Positions 33,310-41,059 of a stretch of DNA of 47,742 bases are shown here, in pieces. The notes beneath the pieces are model-generated. The model had not been told where the DNA came from and did not search any database. It worked only from the letters and a program-made list of their open reading frames with translations. Origin of the DNA: an uncultured Oscillospiraceae bacterium (GTDB lineage Bacteria > Bacillota > Clostridia > Oscillospirales > Oscillospiraceae); NCBI GenBank assembly GCA_934512135.1, contig CAKSWT010000019.1, positions 1-47,742 on the forward strand, written 5' to 3'. Positions within the stretch are counted from its first letter, which is position 1. Each line of letters begins with the position of its first letter. The translations under genes and the position numbers were made by a program.

Positions 33310-33611
33310 TTGCGCTGCCTCCTTTCGCACAAAATTGCACTGGTTCTAGTATCGTCGGAATTTGACCTTCTGTCAAGAGGGAAGCAAGCATCACGCAGAG
33401 CATCCCGGCTATCGGGCCGCGCCATGAGATGGGTGGTGATAATTCCAGCTGCCTGAACAGAAGGCTCCTCTGGGCTTTCCATCGTCGCAGGTGTTTCCTC
33501 CGGTGCGGTAGTCGGCGCTTCTACTGCCGCTGTAGCTGCTTCTGATGCGTCCGGAGTGCCACAGGCAGTCAGCAAACACAGGGTCAACACTGCTACACAT
33601 CGTCGTTTCAT
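33246..33611 (-). pseudogene. Truncated lipoprotein, likely SBP stump
   Basis: The frame starts with a perfect lipoprotein signal (lipobox L-T-A-C, Cys17) and an Ala/Glu/Pro/Thr-rich linker to about residue 50, exactly the N-terminal style of the five SBPs here. It then loses any recognisable SBP sequence and runs out inside the AraC start region. GGGGAA (33617-33622) could serve as ribosome binding site. I read it as the 5' remnant of a deleted SBP gene; a small free-standing lipoprotein is the alternative. Confidence 0.55.
33348..33376 (-). promoter_or_regulatory. Promoter for the AraC gene at 33309
   Basis: On the minus strand TTGACA (33371-33376), a 17-base spacer and GATACT (33348-33353). 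An inverted repeat TTGAC-N5-GTCAA (33362-33376) covers the -35 and may be an autoregulatory site. Confidence 0.55.
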
Positions 33612-33685
33612 AACCATTCCCCTTCATTTTATAGTGTTACAGGCCAGTTCTGCCCGTAAACGGCTGAAATACTTTGATTTCGCAC

Positions 33686-33715
33686 CTTGCGAATTCGCAA
33701 GAGCATGGGTATAAT
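33686..33715 (+). promoter_or_regulatory. Promoter with 16-bp palindrome over the -35
   Basis: TTGCGA (33687-33692), a 17-base spacer and TATAAT (33710-33715) precede the AraC gene at 33745. CTTGCGAATTCGCAAG (33686-33701) is a perfect palindrome covering the -35, a good candidate operator for autorepression. Confidence 0.6.
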
Positions 33716-33744
33716 GGATGCATTCTAACAAGGGAGGAAGCACC

Positions 33745-34878
33745 ATGCTGTTCGGCCCCAATATCCACCCCGAGCGTCAAAAGCTGCGGCTGATCCAGCT
33801 GATTTCCCAGGATACCCCCTCTACCCCCAACCAAGATGGGCAGCGGTTTTGTGTTTTTTTGCGGTATGAGCCGGACGGTTCCGAGCCGCGGCAAATTCTT
33901 CTGGAGCAGGAGGCGGATCAGGCCATGGCACAACTGGGTCTATCCGGCATTTCCGTCTATTATGGGGGCGAATTGGTGGTGCTGGTGAAGTCGCAGGAGG
34001 GTCAGAATGCCATTCGAAGGCTCCTTGGTCATATCGATGCGCCCTATGCCTATGTGGTCTCCCCGGAGGTCACCGGCGAAAGTCTGATTCCCCGGGCCTA
34101 TCGCATTGCCCAGACAGAGCTTCGCCAGCGTCTGTTTCGCAATCAGCGTCCGGCCATGTTCCTATCCAAGGAGGATCCCAGCAGCAGTGAAGCGCCTCTT
34201 TCCGCGCAGGATAAGGATGCGGAACGGCGGCTGTTCCTCAAATTGGTGAATCTGGACTTTGACGGTGCCGCCATCTGCGCTCAGGAATTGCTCAACACCC
34301 TGGGTATGGCGGGGAGCAACGATATTGCCCTGATGAAGCTCCGGTTGTTTTGTCTGCTGGAAAATGCCGCATGGTTCCTGGCCTTCCGTTCCGGCAAGGA
34401 TCAGTGTATGTCCCACGTTACGCCCCGCTACCTGGGGGATTTTCTTGGCGCCGAGAACATTGACAGGCTCTTAACCCACACCGCCGCCTTTATCCGTCTG
34501 CTGGAGCGGGAATTTTCCCCGTCAGACAGCAGCTCCTCCCAGTGGATAAACCGCATTCTGGCCTATATCAGCGATCACTATATGGAGCCTCGGCTCACCG
34601 TTACCGCCATTGCCCGCCACTTTGGCCTTTCCCCCCAGCAGCTTTCCAGGGATTTTGGACGGCTGGTTGGAACCTCACCCTCCGCTTACCTGATGGAGAT
34701 TCGGCTGGACCGGGCCAAGCAGCTTTTGCGGGATACCGGTCTGAGCAACGAGGAGATTGCCGCCCATGTGGGCTTTGGCAGTCCCCGGCGGCTCTATCGC
34801 GCCCTCCAGCATTCCGATGGTGTTACCCCGGGTCAGTATCGGAAGCAGCAGCGCTCCCCCTTGGAGGAGTCAGAGTAG
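33745..34878 (+). CDS. AraC-family regulator (upstream of SBP4)
   Basis: This 377-residue regulator has a C-terminal AraC-type DNA-binding domain (about 275-370), with LTVTAIARHFGLSPQQLSRD and EEIAAHVGFGSPRRLYRAL, ending TPGQYRKQQ. The N-terminal portion is soluble and not recognisable as a known sensory domain. AGGGAGG (33731-33737) supports the ATG at 33745 over one nine codons earlier. It shares strand with SBP4-OYE7, 129 bases downstream, and is most likely their local regulator. It is clearly different from the AraC at 32125 outside the DNA-binding domain. Confidence 0.88.
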   Translation: MLFGPNIHPERQKLRLIQLISQDTPSTPNQDGQRFCVFLRYEPDGSEPRQILLEQEADQAMAQLGLSGISVYYGGELVVLVKSQEGQNAIRRLLGHIDAPYAYVVSPEVTGESLIPRAYRIAQTELRQRLFRNQRPAMFLSKEDPSSSEAPLSAQDKDAERRLFLKLVNLDFDGAAICAQELLNTLGMAGSNDIALMKLRLFCLLENAAWFLAFRSGKDQCMSHVTPRYLGDFLGAENIDRLLTHTAAFIRLLEREFSPSDSSSSQWINRILAYISDHYMEPRLTVTAIARHFGLSPQQLSRDFGRLVGTSPSAYLMEIRLDRAKQLLRDTGLSNEEIAAHVGFGSPRRLYRALQHSDGVTPGQYRKQQRSPLEESE

Positions 34879-34920
34879 ATTGCTCCGTTTTAAAATGTCA
34901 TAGTTTGTTTGAAAACGACA

Positions 34921-34949
34921 TTGTTGCGTCCGCAGAAATCCCGTACACT
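34921..34949 (+). promoter_or_regulatory. Promoter for SBP4-OYE7
   Basis: TTGTTG (34921-34926), a 17-base spacer and TACACT (34944-34949). Transcription would begin within the hairpin at 34949-34974. Confidence 0.45.
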
Positions 34950-34979
34950 GGTCTTAGCAGTTTTGCTAAGACCAATTTT
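34949..34979 (+). terminator. Hairpin between AraC and SBP4
   Basis: TGGTCTTAGCA (34949-34959) pairs perfectly with TGCTAAGACCA (34964-34974) around GTTT, followed by ATTTTTG. It reads as the AraC terminator, but because it overlaps the start of the SBP4 promoter it could also be an operator or a 5'-end stem of the SBP4 message. Confidence 0.6.
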
Positions 34980-35007
34980 TGCCCATATCGGCAGGAACGG
35001 AGGAACT

Positions 35008-36798
35008 ATGAACCGAAAAAGAATTGCAGCAGTCTGTTTGGCAATTGCCATGCTGACCGGATGTCTGACCGCCTGCGGCGAAACAAGTAATTCCGCAGCA
35101 CAAAATACGTCATCTGTCCCAGAGAAGGTCACCTCCGCTGCACCGGTGCCGTCTTCTGCGCTCACAGCGGAGTCGGAGGACAGCCAGAGGGAGGCTTCCT
35201 CCGTTGCACCGGAGGAAGCGGCGGACCGGGCTGGCGTACCGGACCTCAACGCAAAAGCCAGCGAGCTGGCATCCTACACCGCAGAGGGCTATGACCTCCC
35301 GCTGTTTGAGGCACCCCTGGAGCTGAGCTACTGGATTCCCATTGAGCACGACCTTGCCAATCTGGTGTCCAGCTATGCGGATATGGAGAGCTACCAGTGG
35401 ATTCAGGACAACCTGGGGGTCAGCATCCACTGGACCCAGTGCTCTGTGGAAGCCAAAAGCGATCAGTTCAATCTGATGGTTGCCGGCGGCGACTACTGCG
35501 ACCTCATCGACGGCGTATTTGAACTGTATTCCGGCGGCGACGATGCTGCCATTGAGGACAATGTGATTCTGTCTCTGGACGATTACATCTATGACTACAT
35601 GCCCTTCTATGCCTCTTATTTCGTCAACGACGATCTTCGAAAGGCCGTGCTCACCGATGCCGGACACTATGGCTCCATCTATCAGATGCGGGCGGAGAAG
35701 TCCGCATCTCTGACCAACGGTCCCGTGGTTCGTCTGGACTGGCTGGAGGAATGCGGGCTCCCCTATGACCGAGACAATCTGCCGAAAACCATCGACGACT
35801 GGCACGAAATTCTCACTGCATTCCACGACAAATACGGCGCCGTGACCATCTGGGATCCCACCGGCGTGGAATACATCGGCGCCTGGGGCATTTATGCCTC
35901 CATGCCCGGCGGTCAGGGACCTTGGGCATCCAATCTGGCGGACGGATTCTACTATGACAAAACCGGCGAAATCTGCTATGGTCCCACCGCAGACCGGTTC
36001 CGGGATTATATTGAAACCATCTCCCAGTGGTATGCTGAGGGTCTGATTGATCCCGATTTCATCACCAGCGGCGGCCGAAACTATGAAACCGCCATGTTTA
36101 CCTCAGACCGTACCGGTCTTTGGGGTGCCAACAACCTGCAGGAGATCATGGTCAATGTGCCGGATGTGGAGAATATTCTGATGGCCATTCCCAATCCCGT
36201 TATTGATGAGGATTCCTACGTCTACGGCGGCTTCAGCAGCTATACCATGAACAGCGCCACCGCCGTTTCTACCCAGTGTGGCGATGTGGAGCGTGCGCTG
36301 ATCTTCCTGGATTGGTTCTTTACCCCCGCAGGCAGCCGCATGGGTACCTACGGCATGGAGGATATCACCTATACCCTCACCGACGACGGTCAGTGCCAGC
36401 TCACCGATTTCGTCACCAACAACCCTGATGGACTCAGCGATAAGGTTGCCATTTGCCTGTACTCCACCTTCGGTGCCTATCTCTATGACCCCAGCTTTGA
36501 TAGTGTGGGCATGACTCCCACCAAGGAAGCCTTCTATGAGGTTTGGAAAAGCAACTGGGACCCTGAAAACTGCGTCATTGAAAACGCTGCCTTTACCTCC
36601 GAGGAAGCCGCCGAGCAGACCTCCATTCTGGCGGAGATCGGCACCTATGGCGGCACCGTATTCCTGGAGTGGATCACCGGCGTCAGAACGCTGGACGATG
36701 CAAGCTGGCAGGAGTATGTTGACACCTGCAACCAGCTGGGGGCCGAGCGTGCCCTGGAGCTGGAGAAAACCGCAGTGGAGCGCTATAACAGCATCTAA
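35008..36798 (+). CDS. Extracellular substrate-binding lipoprotein (SBP4)
   Basis: This 596-residue lipoprotein has two consecutive lipobox possibilities, L-T-G-C (Cys19) and L-T-A-C (Cys23), then a Ser/Glu/Ala linker to about residue 85. The body carries IDDWHEILTAFHDKYG, GTYGMEDITY and FLDWFF, the conserved SBP positions, but the C-terminus (ALELEKTAVERYNSI) is less like the others. GGAGGA (34999-35004) fixes the ATG at 35008; upstream in-frame sequence has no site. It is the first gene of an operon with OYE7 and the PPAGG protein. No permease genes follow. Confidence 0.9.
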   Translation: MNRKRIAAVCLAIAMLTGCLTACGETSNSAAQNTSSVPEKVTSAAPVPSSALTAESEDSQREASSVAPEEAADRAGVPDLNAKASELASYTAEGYDLPLFEAPLELSYWIPIEHDLANLVSSYADMESYQWIQDNLGVSIHWTQCSVEAKSDQFNLMVAGGDYCDLIDGVFELYSGGDDAAIEDNVILSLDDYIYDYMPFYASYFVNDDLRKAVLTDAGHYGSIYQMRAEKSASLTNGPVVRLDWLEECGLPYDRDNLPKTIDDWHEILTAFHDKYGAVTIWDPTGVEYIGAWGIYASMPGGQGPWASNLADGFYYDKTGEICYGPTADRFRDYIETISQWYAEGLIDPDFITSGGRNYETAMFTSDRTGLWGANNLQEIMVNVPDVENILMAIPNPVIDEDSYVYGGFSSYTMNSATAVSTQCGDVERALIFLDWFFTPAGSRMGTYGMEDITYTLTDDGQCQLTDFVTNNPDGLSDKVAICLYSTFGAYLYDPSFDSVGMTPTKEAFYEVWKSNWDPENCVIENAAFTSEEAAEQTSILAEIGTYGGTVFLEWITGVRTLDDASWQEYVDTCNQLGAERALELEKTAVERYNSI

Positions 36799-36824
36799 CC
36801 GACCGTGAAAGAAAGGAACATTCC

Positions 36825-38852
36825 ATGCATCCCTACAGCCATATTCTATCCCCCATTCAGGTGGGAAACCTGCTGCTGCCCACCCGTCTGACCTCCTCGG
36901 CAGGGGCCCATTACAGCCAGGAGCTGCCCAACCGGGCTTTGAACGGGGCATCCGTGATCTACATCTCCCATATTATGCTCAAAACCGGTCTGCTTGCTTC
37001 GGTGGCAAATCCCAACGGCGTGGACGGACCCGGCGGCCCCAGAATGTCCGACAAGGACCGAAAAGAATTTGACGCGATTCTCGCCTGCCTGGAAAAGATT
37101 CATCATCTCGGCTCCTATGCCGTTACCATGCCCATGGGAAACATGCCCCGTCGTCCCGGCGAGCATGGCGGTCCCGGTGGCCCGGACGGCCCCGGTGGTC
37201 CGCCCATGGACAATCGCGCACCCGGCGCAGGCCCGGAATCCGAGGGCGGCGGCGATATGCGCTATGACCCCAACGATCCCGAAAAGCAGCTCTATGCTGA
37301 GCGGGAAGGGGTCATGGGCCACGACATCGGTTGGATTTCCGAGGAAGCCATCTGGGATTACATCAATTCCACCGTGGAAAACGCCGTGAATCTCAAGCGG
37401 TTTGGCTTTGACATGCTGAGCGTCCACTGCGCCTACCACAACAATATTGCCGACGAATTCTGGTCCACCAAGTGCAACCACCGCACGGACCAGTGGGGCG
37501 GCAGTCGGGAAAACCGCGCCCGTCTGATTCTCACCATGTTTGACCGGCTCCGCAAGGCCCTGGGACCGGACTTTCCCCTGGAAATCATCCTCACCGCAGA
37601 GGGCATCGGCCACAAATACGAGGACACCCTGTGGCTCATTGCCCAGCTGGGGAAAAACGTCGATGTGGTACACATCCGCACCGATTATAAGGATACTCAG
37701 CATCCCATCGGCTATACCGTCACCCGGGAAATGCCCTCGCCCAATCTGGAGATCACCCGGCGGCTGAAGCACGATCTGGTGGCCCGGGGCATTGACACGC
37801 TGATTCAGGTTTCCGCAGGCTTCTGCAATCCCGATCTCATGGAGAAAACCCTGGCAGCCGGGGACGCAGATCTGATTGCCATCCATCGCTTCTGGCATGC
37901 CGATCCGGAATTTCTCAAAAAGATTCAGGAGGGCCGGGGCGAGGATGTGGTCCCCTGCGTCAAGTGCAATCGCTGTGGCAAATGCCCGGTGAATCCCTCC
38001 GAGGTGTTCGACGACGCCACCCGCGCCCGGATTATTCAGCCGGTAACCAAGAAAAAGAAGGTTGCCGTGGTAGGCGGCGGCCCCGGCGGTATGTATGCGG
38101 CAATGCTGCTGGCAGACCGAGGCCATCAGGTAGCCCTTTATGAGCAGAAGGAAAAGCTGGGCGGCCAACTGCGCCATGCGGATATGGTGGATTTCAAGTG
38201 GCCCATGGCAGACTACATCGCCTGGCTGGAGCGGCAGCTTCGGAAACGGGAAAACGTCACCCTGCATCTCGGCATCCGTGCAACCCCCGAGCTGCTGGCC
38301 CGGGAACGGTATGACGACGCTATCATCGCCATCGGCCCCCGGTTCCGGAATCTGAATATTCCCGGGCTCACCGAGGAAAACTCCTGCCATGTGCTGGAGG
38401 CCTATGAGCGCGCCGACACTCTGCCGGAGCAGGTTGCCATCATCGGCGGCAGCGAAACCGGCACCGAACTCGGCATTTATCTTGCCAAAAAGGGCCACAA
38501 GGTAAACGTGATGACCCGCCAGGGGATGCTCTGCCCGGAGACGCCCCACTCTCACTATGTCATTATGATTATGGATTACTTCAAATCCATCCCCACATTT
38601 TCCTATACCACGTTTGTAACGCAGTACCTGGCCTATCAGGACGGATTCCTCCACTATCTTGCCAAGGATGGCAGCGAGCAAACCGTTCCGGCGGACTTTG
38701 TGGTGGTCTGCGCTGGTTCCAAGCCCATGCATCAGGAGGCCATGACATTCGCAGGCTGTGCCGGTCAGGTACATTACATTGGCGACTGCGTATCTCAGGG
38801 CAATGTCCACGACGCAGCTTTAGCCGCCTGGCGTACCGCAAATCAGATTTAA
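36825..38852 (+). CDS. OYE-family oxidoreductase with Gly/Pro insert (OYE7)
   Basis: This 675-residue paralogue has three peculiarities. The N-terminal region is about 15 residues shorter than in its sisters. A Gly/Pro/Asp-rich low-complexity insert spans about 108-145 (for example GGPGGPDGPGGPP). The cluster motif is fully compact: C378, C381, C384 and C387 (CX2CX2CX2C followed by PVNP). The active-site segment is H-C-A-Y (201-204); RTDQWGG at 220; the FMN-phosphate region reads AIHRF instead of MGR; FAD loop GGGPGG (417-422); second loop GGSETG intact. AAAGGAA precedes the ATG. It is co-transcribed with SBP4 (26-base gap) and the repeat protein downstream (18-base gap). The antisense frame is long only because of GC-rich codon use. 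Confidence 0.9.
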   Translation: MHPYSHILSPIQVGNLLLPTRLTSSAGAHYSQELPNRALNGASVIYISHIMLKTGLLASVANPNGVDGPGGPRMSDKDRKEFDAILACLEKIHHLGSYAVTMPMGNMPRRPGEHGGPGGPDGPGGPPMDNRAPGAGPESEGGGDMRYDPNDPEKQLYAEREGVMGHDIGWISEEAIWDYINSTVENAVNLKRFGFDMLSVHCAYHNNIADEFWSTKCNHRTDQWGGSRENRARLILTMFDRLRKALGPDFPLEIILTAEGIGHKYEDTLWLIAQLGKNVDVVHIRTDYKDTQHPIGYTVTREMPSPNLEITRRLKHDLVARGIDTLIQVSAGFCNPDLMEKTLAAGDADLIAIHRFWHADPEFLKKIQEGRGEDVVPCVKCNRCGKCPVNPSEVFDDATRARIIQPVTKKKKVAVVGGGPGGMYAAMLLADRGHQVALYEQKEKLGGQLRHADMVDFKWPMADYIAWLERQLRKRENVTLHLGIRATPELLARERYDDAIIAIGPRFRNLNIPGLTEENSCHVLEAYERADTLPEQVAIIGGSETGTELGIYLAKKGHKVNVMTRQGMLCPETPHSHYVIMIMDYFKSIPTFSYTTFVTQYLAYQDGFLHYLAKDGSEQTVPADFVVVCAGSKPMHQEAMTFAGCAGQVHYIGDCVSQGNVHDAALAAWRTANQI

Positions 38853-38870
38853 TAAAGGGAGATTGTTTGT

Positions 38871-39284
38871 ATGAAAGGAATTTATATCATTGAAAATCCC
38901 ACGAAGGAAGCGCTGAAACCCGCTGGTGGCCCCCCTCCTGGTAGTCCTCCCGCCGGTGGTCCTCCCGCCGGTGGTCCTCCTGCCGGTGGTCCTCCCGCCG
39001 GTGGTCCTCCTCCTATGGGCAGGCCGATGGCAACAACCCTCACTTTGAAATGGGACGGAACCACCGCCCTTTGGGTCAATGAAATGGGGCAGGAAGTCGT
39101 GCCGGAGGTTCTCAAAGAAACCGCTGACACCCTGACCTTCACTGCAATGGCCGGCCCCGCCCCCATTGAATGGACCATTCATAAGGACGGAGACAGCTTC
39201 ACCGCCGTCTCCCACCGCGGTGCGGATATTCACGGAAATCCCCCGGTGGATACTAGCTGCAAGGTAAGCTATCAGCCGCTGTAA
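38871..39284 (+). CDS. Small protein with PPAGG repeats
   Basis: This is a 137-residue protein with no signal peptide. Residues 1-17 are a short head, 18-52 a Pro/Gly-rich tract of about five PPAGG-type units, and 53-137 a compact domain predicted to be mostly beta strand (LTLKWDGTTALWV, LTFTAMAG, EWTIHKDGDSF). I do not recognise the family. AAAGGGAG (38854-38861) gives a well-placed ribosome binding site, so it is very probably translated. It is the last gene after SBP4-OYE7, and its Gly/Pro tract resembles the insert within OYE7, which hints that the two proteins interact or share a binding partner. Confidence 0.75.
   Translation: MKGIYIIENPTKEALKPAGGPPPGSPPAGGPPAGGPPAGGPPAGGPPPMGRPMATTLTLKWDGTTALWVNEMGQEVVPEVLKETADTLTFTAMAGPAPIEWTIHKDGDSFTAVSHRGADIHGNPPVDTSCKVSYQPL
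38940..39014 (+). repeat. 15-bp tandem repeat, five units
   Basis: Five in-frame units of GGTGGTCCTCCCGCC, the first, third and fifth with small changes, encode the Gly-Gly-Pro-Pro-Ala tract of the small protein. Unit number is likely to vary between strains by slippage. Confidence 0.85.
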
Positions 39285-39308
39285 TTTGCGTTTTGAATTA
39301 AAACAATG

Positions 39309-39350
39309 TACGCCCACGTTGACGGATTATGCACCGTAAACGTGGGCGTA
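39309..39350 (+). terminator. Hairpin after the PPAGG gene
   Basis: TACGCCCACGTT (39309-39320) pairs perfectly with AACGTGGGCGTA (39339-39350) over an 18-base loop. There is no T run. It probably ends or protects the SBP4-OYE7 message. Confidence 0.55.
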
Positions 39351-39356
39351 TATGCG

Positions 39357-39482
39357 CAAAAGGATGACGCGCTGAGTAACTATGGTTCTGCACGCGAATA
39401 TTATATAGCGGGAGATTGCACCGGGCCGGAAGATGTGATGAAGGCTACACGGACAGCTTTTGCGGCCACAGTTAAAGTTTGA
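39357..39482 (+). pseudogene. 3' remnant of an eighth OYE gene
   Basis: In one frame ending at the TGA 39480-39482 the sequence reads KDDALSNYGSAREYYIAGDC, then TGPEDVMKATRTAFAATVKV. This matches the extreme C-terminus of the OYE paralogues (compare FYGSANDFFLVGDC then TPGNVQKCMRMAYAAATRI in OYE2), including the invariant GDC and the final helix. Nothing upstream in this frame is OYE-like beyond about 39357, where the terminator stem begins. All but the last 40 or so codons have been lost, possibly when the neighbouring NTF2 cluster or the PPAGG gene arrived. Confidence 0.8.
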
Positions 39483-39654
39483 GAAACGAACAAGTAATTA
39501 TGCGAAAGTCAGGGAACGGAGGCATAATGCTATAGCGCAAAAAGCGGGCGGGAGGCTACTCAATCTGTGGGTAGCCTCCCGTTCCTAAGTTTTGTTCCTG
39601 CTGTTTGTTCCAGTCTGCAGAAATGCATGCTATATCAGACCATATTCCCTGTGC
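39483..39654. other. Convergent intergenic region
   Basis: There is no gene here. It contains the convergent hairpin at 39549-39581 and otherwise unremarkable sequence between the OYE remnant and the NTF2 cluster. Confidence 0.5.
39549..39581. terminator. Convergent terminator hairpin
   Basis: CGGGAGGCTAC (39549-39559) pairs perfectly with GTAGCCTCCCG (39571-39581) over an 11-base loop. A moderate T-containing stretch (TTCCTAAGTTTTG) follows on the plus strand. It probably serves the minus-strand NTF2 operon and plus-strand read-through. Confidence 0.65.
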
Positions 39655-40368
39655 TTAGGAGAGAGGGCCGTAAGAGAACGTGTCTGCGAAGACGCGATAG
39701 GGTTCCGGCACACGGGGAATATTGACCGGGGCCCGGCAACCGGAATAGCTCGAATAAAGCAGACCGGGGTGGGTGGGAACCTCGTCGATGCCAAGGCCGG
39801 CGGGGTAGATCGACATTCCCTTATCCGGATCAAAGGTTTCTCCGGCGGGGGAGATGAAATCCGTGCATACAAAAAGGTGCCAGAGCTTCCATGCTCCGTT
39901 TTCCCGGACCAAATCCGCAGCCAACTTTCCGTAAGCCCAAAGGCCAACGGGGCCGCTGTTGTCTACTGCCGTTACCTGTGCGGAAACTGTCCAGAGTCCC
40001 TTGGCACTTTGAAAATCTTCTGCCAGCTCGATACATGGGGTGGAGAGCGTCTGTAGACTGAGGGTATTGGTTCCATACCGCAGCTCATCCTCCTGACCGG
40101 AAAACTCGGGCTCCAGGGAATCAAGCAGCTTGTCGTAACGGGCTTTTCTGCGCTGCTCAGCGCCGGCGTAAAGTCGTTGAAGCGCTTCGTAGCCCACAAA
40201 GCTACCATTGTTCTGCGAAAAGCTGGGGGATGCAGCTTCCTTACACCAAAGCCGTTCCAACTCCAGATCCAATTGCCGGCGGCCAAAATACAGGCAATGC
40301 TCACAAAGGAGGCTGTTGATCTCCTTGACCGCAATATACCGTGCGGATTTTTTCTCTATACTGTACAT
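39655..40368 (-). CDS. NTF2/SnoaL-like protein, paralogue 3
   Basis: This 237-residue protein has an NTF2-like cone fold by pattern: N-terminal helices with an aromatic-rich patch, FVGYEALQRLY as the typical third-helix segment, then strands with LWAYGKLAADLV and the hallmark WKLWHLF. Its C-terminal tail VPEPYRVFADTFSYGP closely matches the tail of the third gene of the trio (41056), showing common descent. Such folds include SnoaL cyclases and the BaiE bile-acid dehydratase as well as non-enzymatic binders. GGGGG lies upstream of the ATG, which follows the preceding gene by 13 bases. It is the last gene of a three-gene operon. Confidence 0.75.
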   Translation of the reverse strand: MYSIEKKSARYIAVKEINSLLCEHCLYFGRRQLDLELERLWCKEAASPSFSQNNGSFVGYEALQRLYAGAEQRRKARYDKLLDSLEPEFSGQEDELRYGTNTLSLQTLSTPCIELAEDFQSAKGLWTVSAQVTAVDNSGPVGLWAYGKLAADLVRENGAWKLWHLFVCTDFISPAGETFDPDKGMSIYPAGLGIDEVPTHPGLLYSSYSGCRAPVNIPRVPEPYRVFADTFSYGPLS

Positions 40369-40381
40369 ACTGATTGCCCCC

Positions 40382-41059
40382 TTATTTCAAATCGCTGAAG
40401 CTGGTAAAGTCCTGCACCGGGAGCACAGGCACATTCATAAAGTTTGTGCCCGGATCTCCGGGAGGCGGGCCACCAGGGCCATGCTCGGGATGGAGCTTTT
40501 GCTCCAGGGCCTGATGCCGGGTCTCATAGTCTGTCCAGCCGGTCTGATCAATGGGAAACCGGCAATCCATCAAGTTATTGAAGTTGCAGATTTTATACTG
40601 TCCGTCGCTGTCCAGATCAAAGTCCACCGTGTACCGTTCCCACATCCACATGGGACAGTTAATGAACCGGTATACGTCGTTTGGAAGCGTAGGCGCCACA
40701 TAGCCAGGGGTAAACCAGAAGGCCCGGACAGCGGTACCGTCGGCGGAGACCTTCAGAATTGGGGTAGAAAGCACATGGACGGAAATTTCCTCCAAATAGC
40801 GGTAGTCGTGGCAATGCAATGCTGCATCTGGGTGCGTCCGCATACGGCGATGATAGCCTGCTTTTGCAGCCTTTTCTTGTCCCTCCACATAGGCTTCCAT
40901 GACGCTTTTCATCATTTTCCAGTGATGTCTTGAGGGATCGCTGTGCCAAATCTCCTCCAGTTCATCCCGGTGCGTACCTCTGGCGTGGTGGTAGCAATGC
41001 CGAGCCATGGCATTCTCGCATTCAAACATAGCCGCTGCCCGGCGAAGCTCATTACTCAC
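40382..41059 (-). CDS. NTF2/SnoaL-like protein, paralogue 2
   Basis: This 225-residue paralogue of its two neighbours has a His-rich N-terminal half (ARHCYHHARGTHRDE), the middle strand pair WERYTVDFDLDSDGQYKICN in the position of the WKLWH hallmark, and a Gly/Pro-rich segment EHGPGGPPPGDPG near the C-terminus reminiscent of OYE7 and the PPAGG protein. The start is GTG at 41059, overlapping the TGA of the upstream gene (GTGA), with AGGAGG in good position; translation is coupled. The WKLWH motif is lost, so it may have a different ligand from its paralogues. Confidence 0.72.
   Translation of the reverse strand: MSNELRRAAAMFECENAMARHCYHHARGTHRDELEEIWHSDPSRHHWKMMKSVMEAYVEGQEKAAKAGYHRRMRTHPDAALHCHDYRYLEEISVHVLSTPILKVSADGTAVRAFWFTPGYVAPTLPNDVYRFINCPMWMWERYTVDFDLDSDGQYKICNFNNLMDCRFPIDQTGWTDYETRHQALEQKLHPEHGPGGPPPGDPGTNFMNVPVLPVQDFTSFSDLK

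Noticed and set aside
36846..38810. 654-codon minus-strand frame opposite OYE7
   Set aside because: The sense frame has all FMN, Fe-S and FAD motifs; the antisense product has no recognisable domain.
38940..39014. Short regular repeats considered as a CRISPR array
   Set aside because: The units are contiguous 15-mers without spacers, in frame with a protein; they are a coding tandem repeat.
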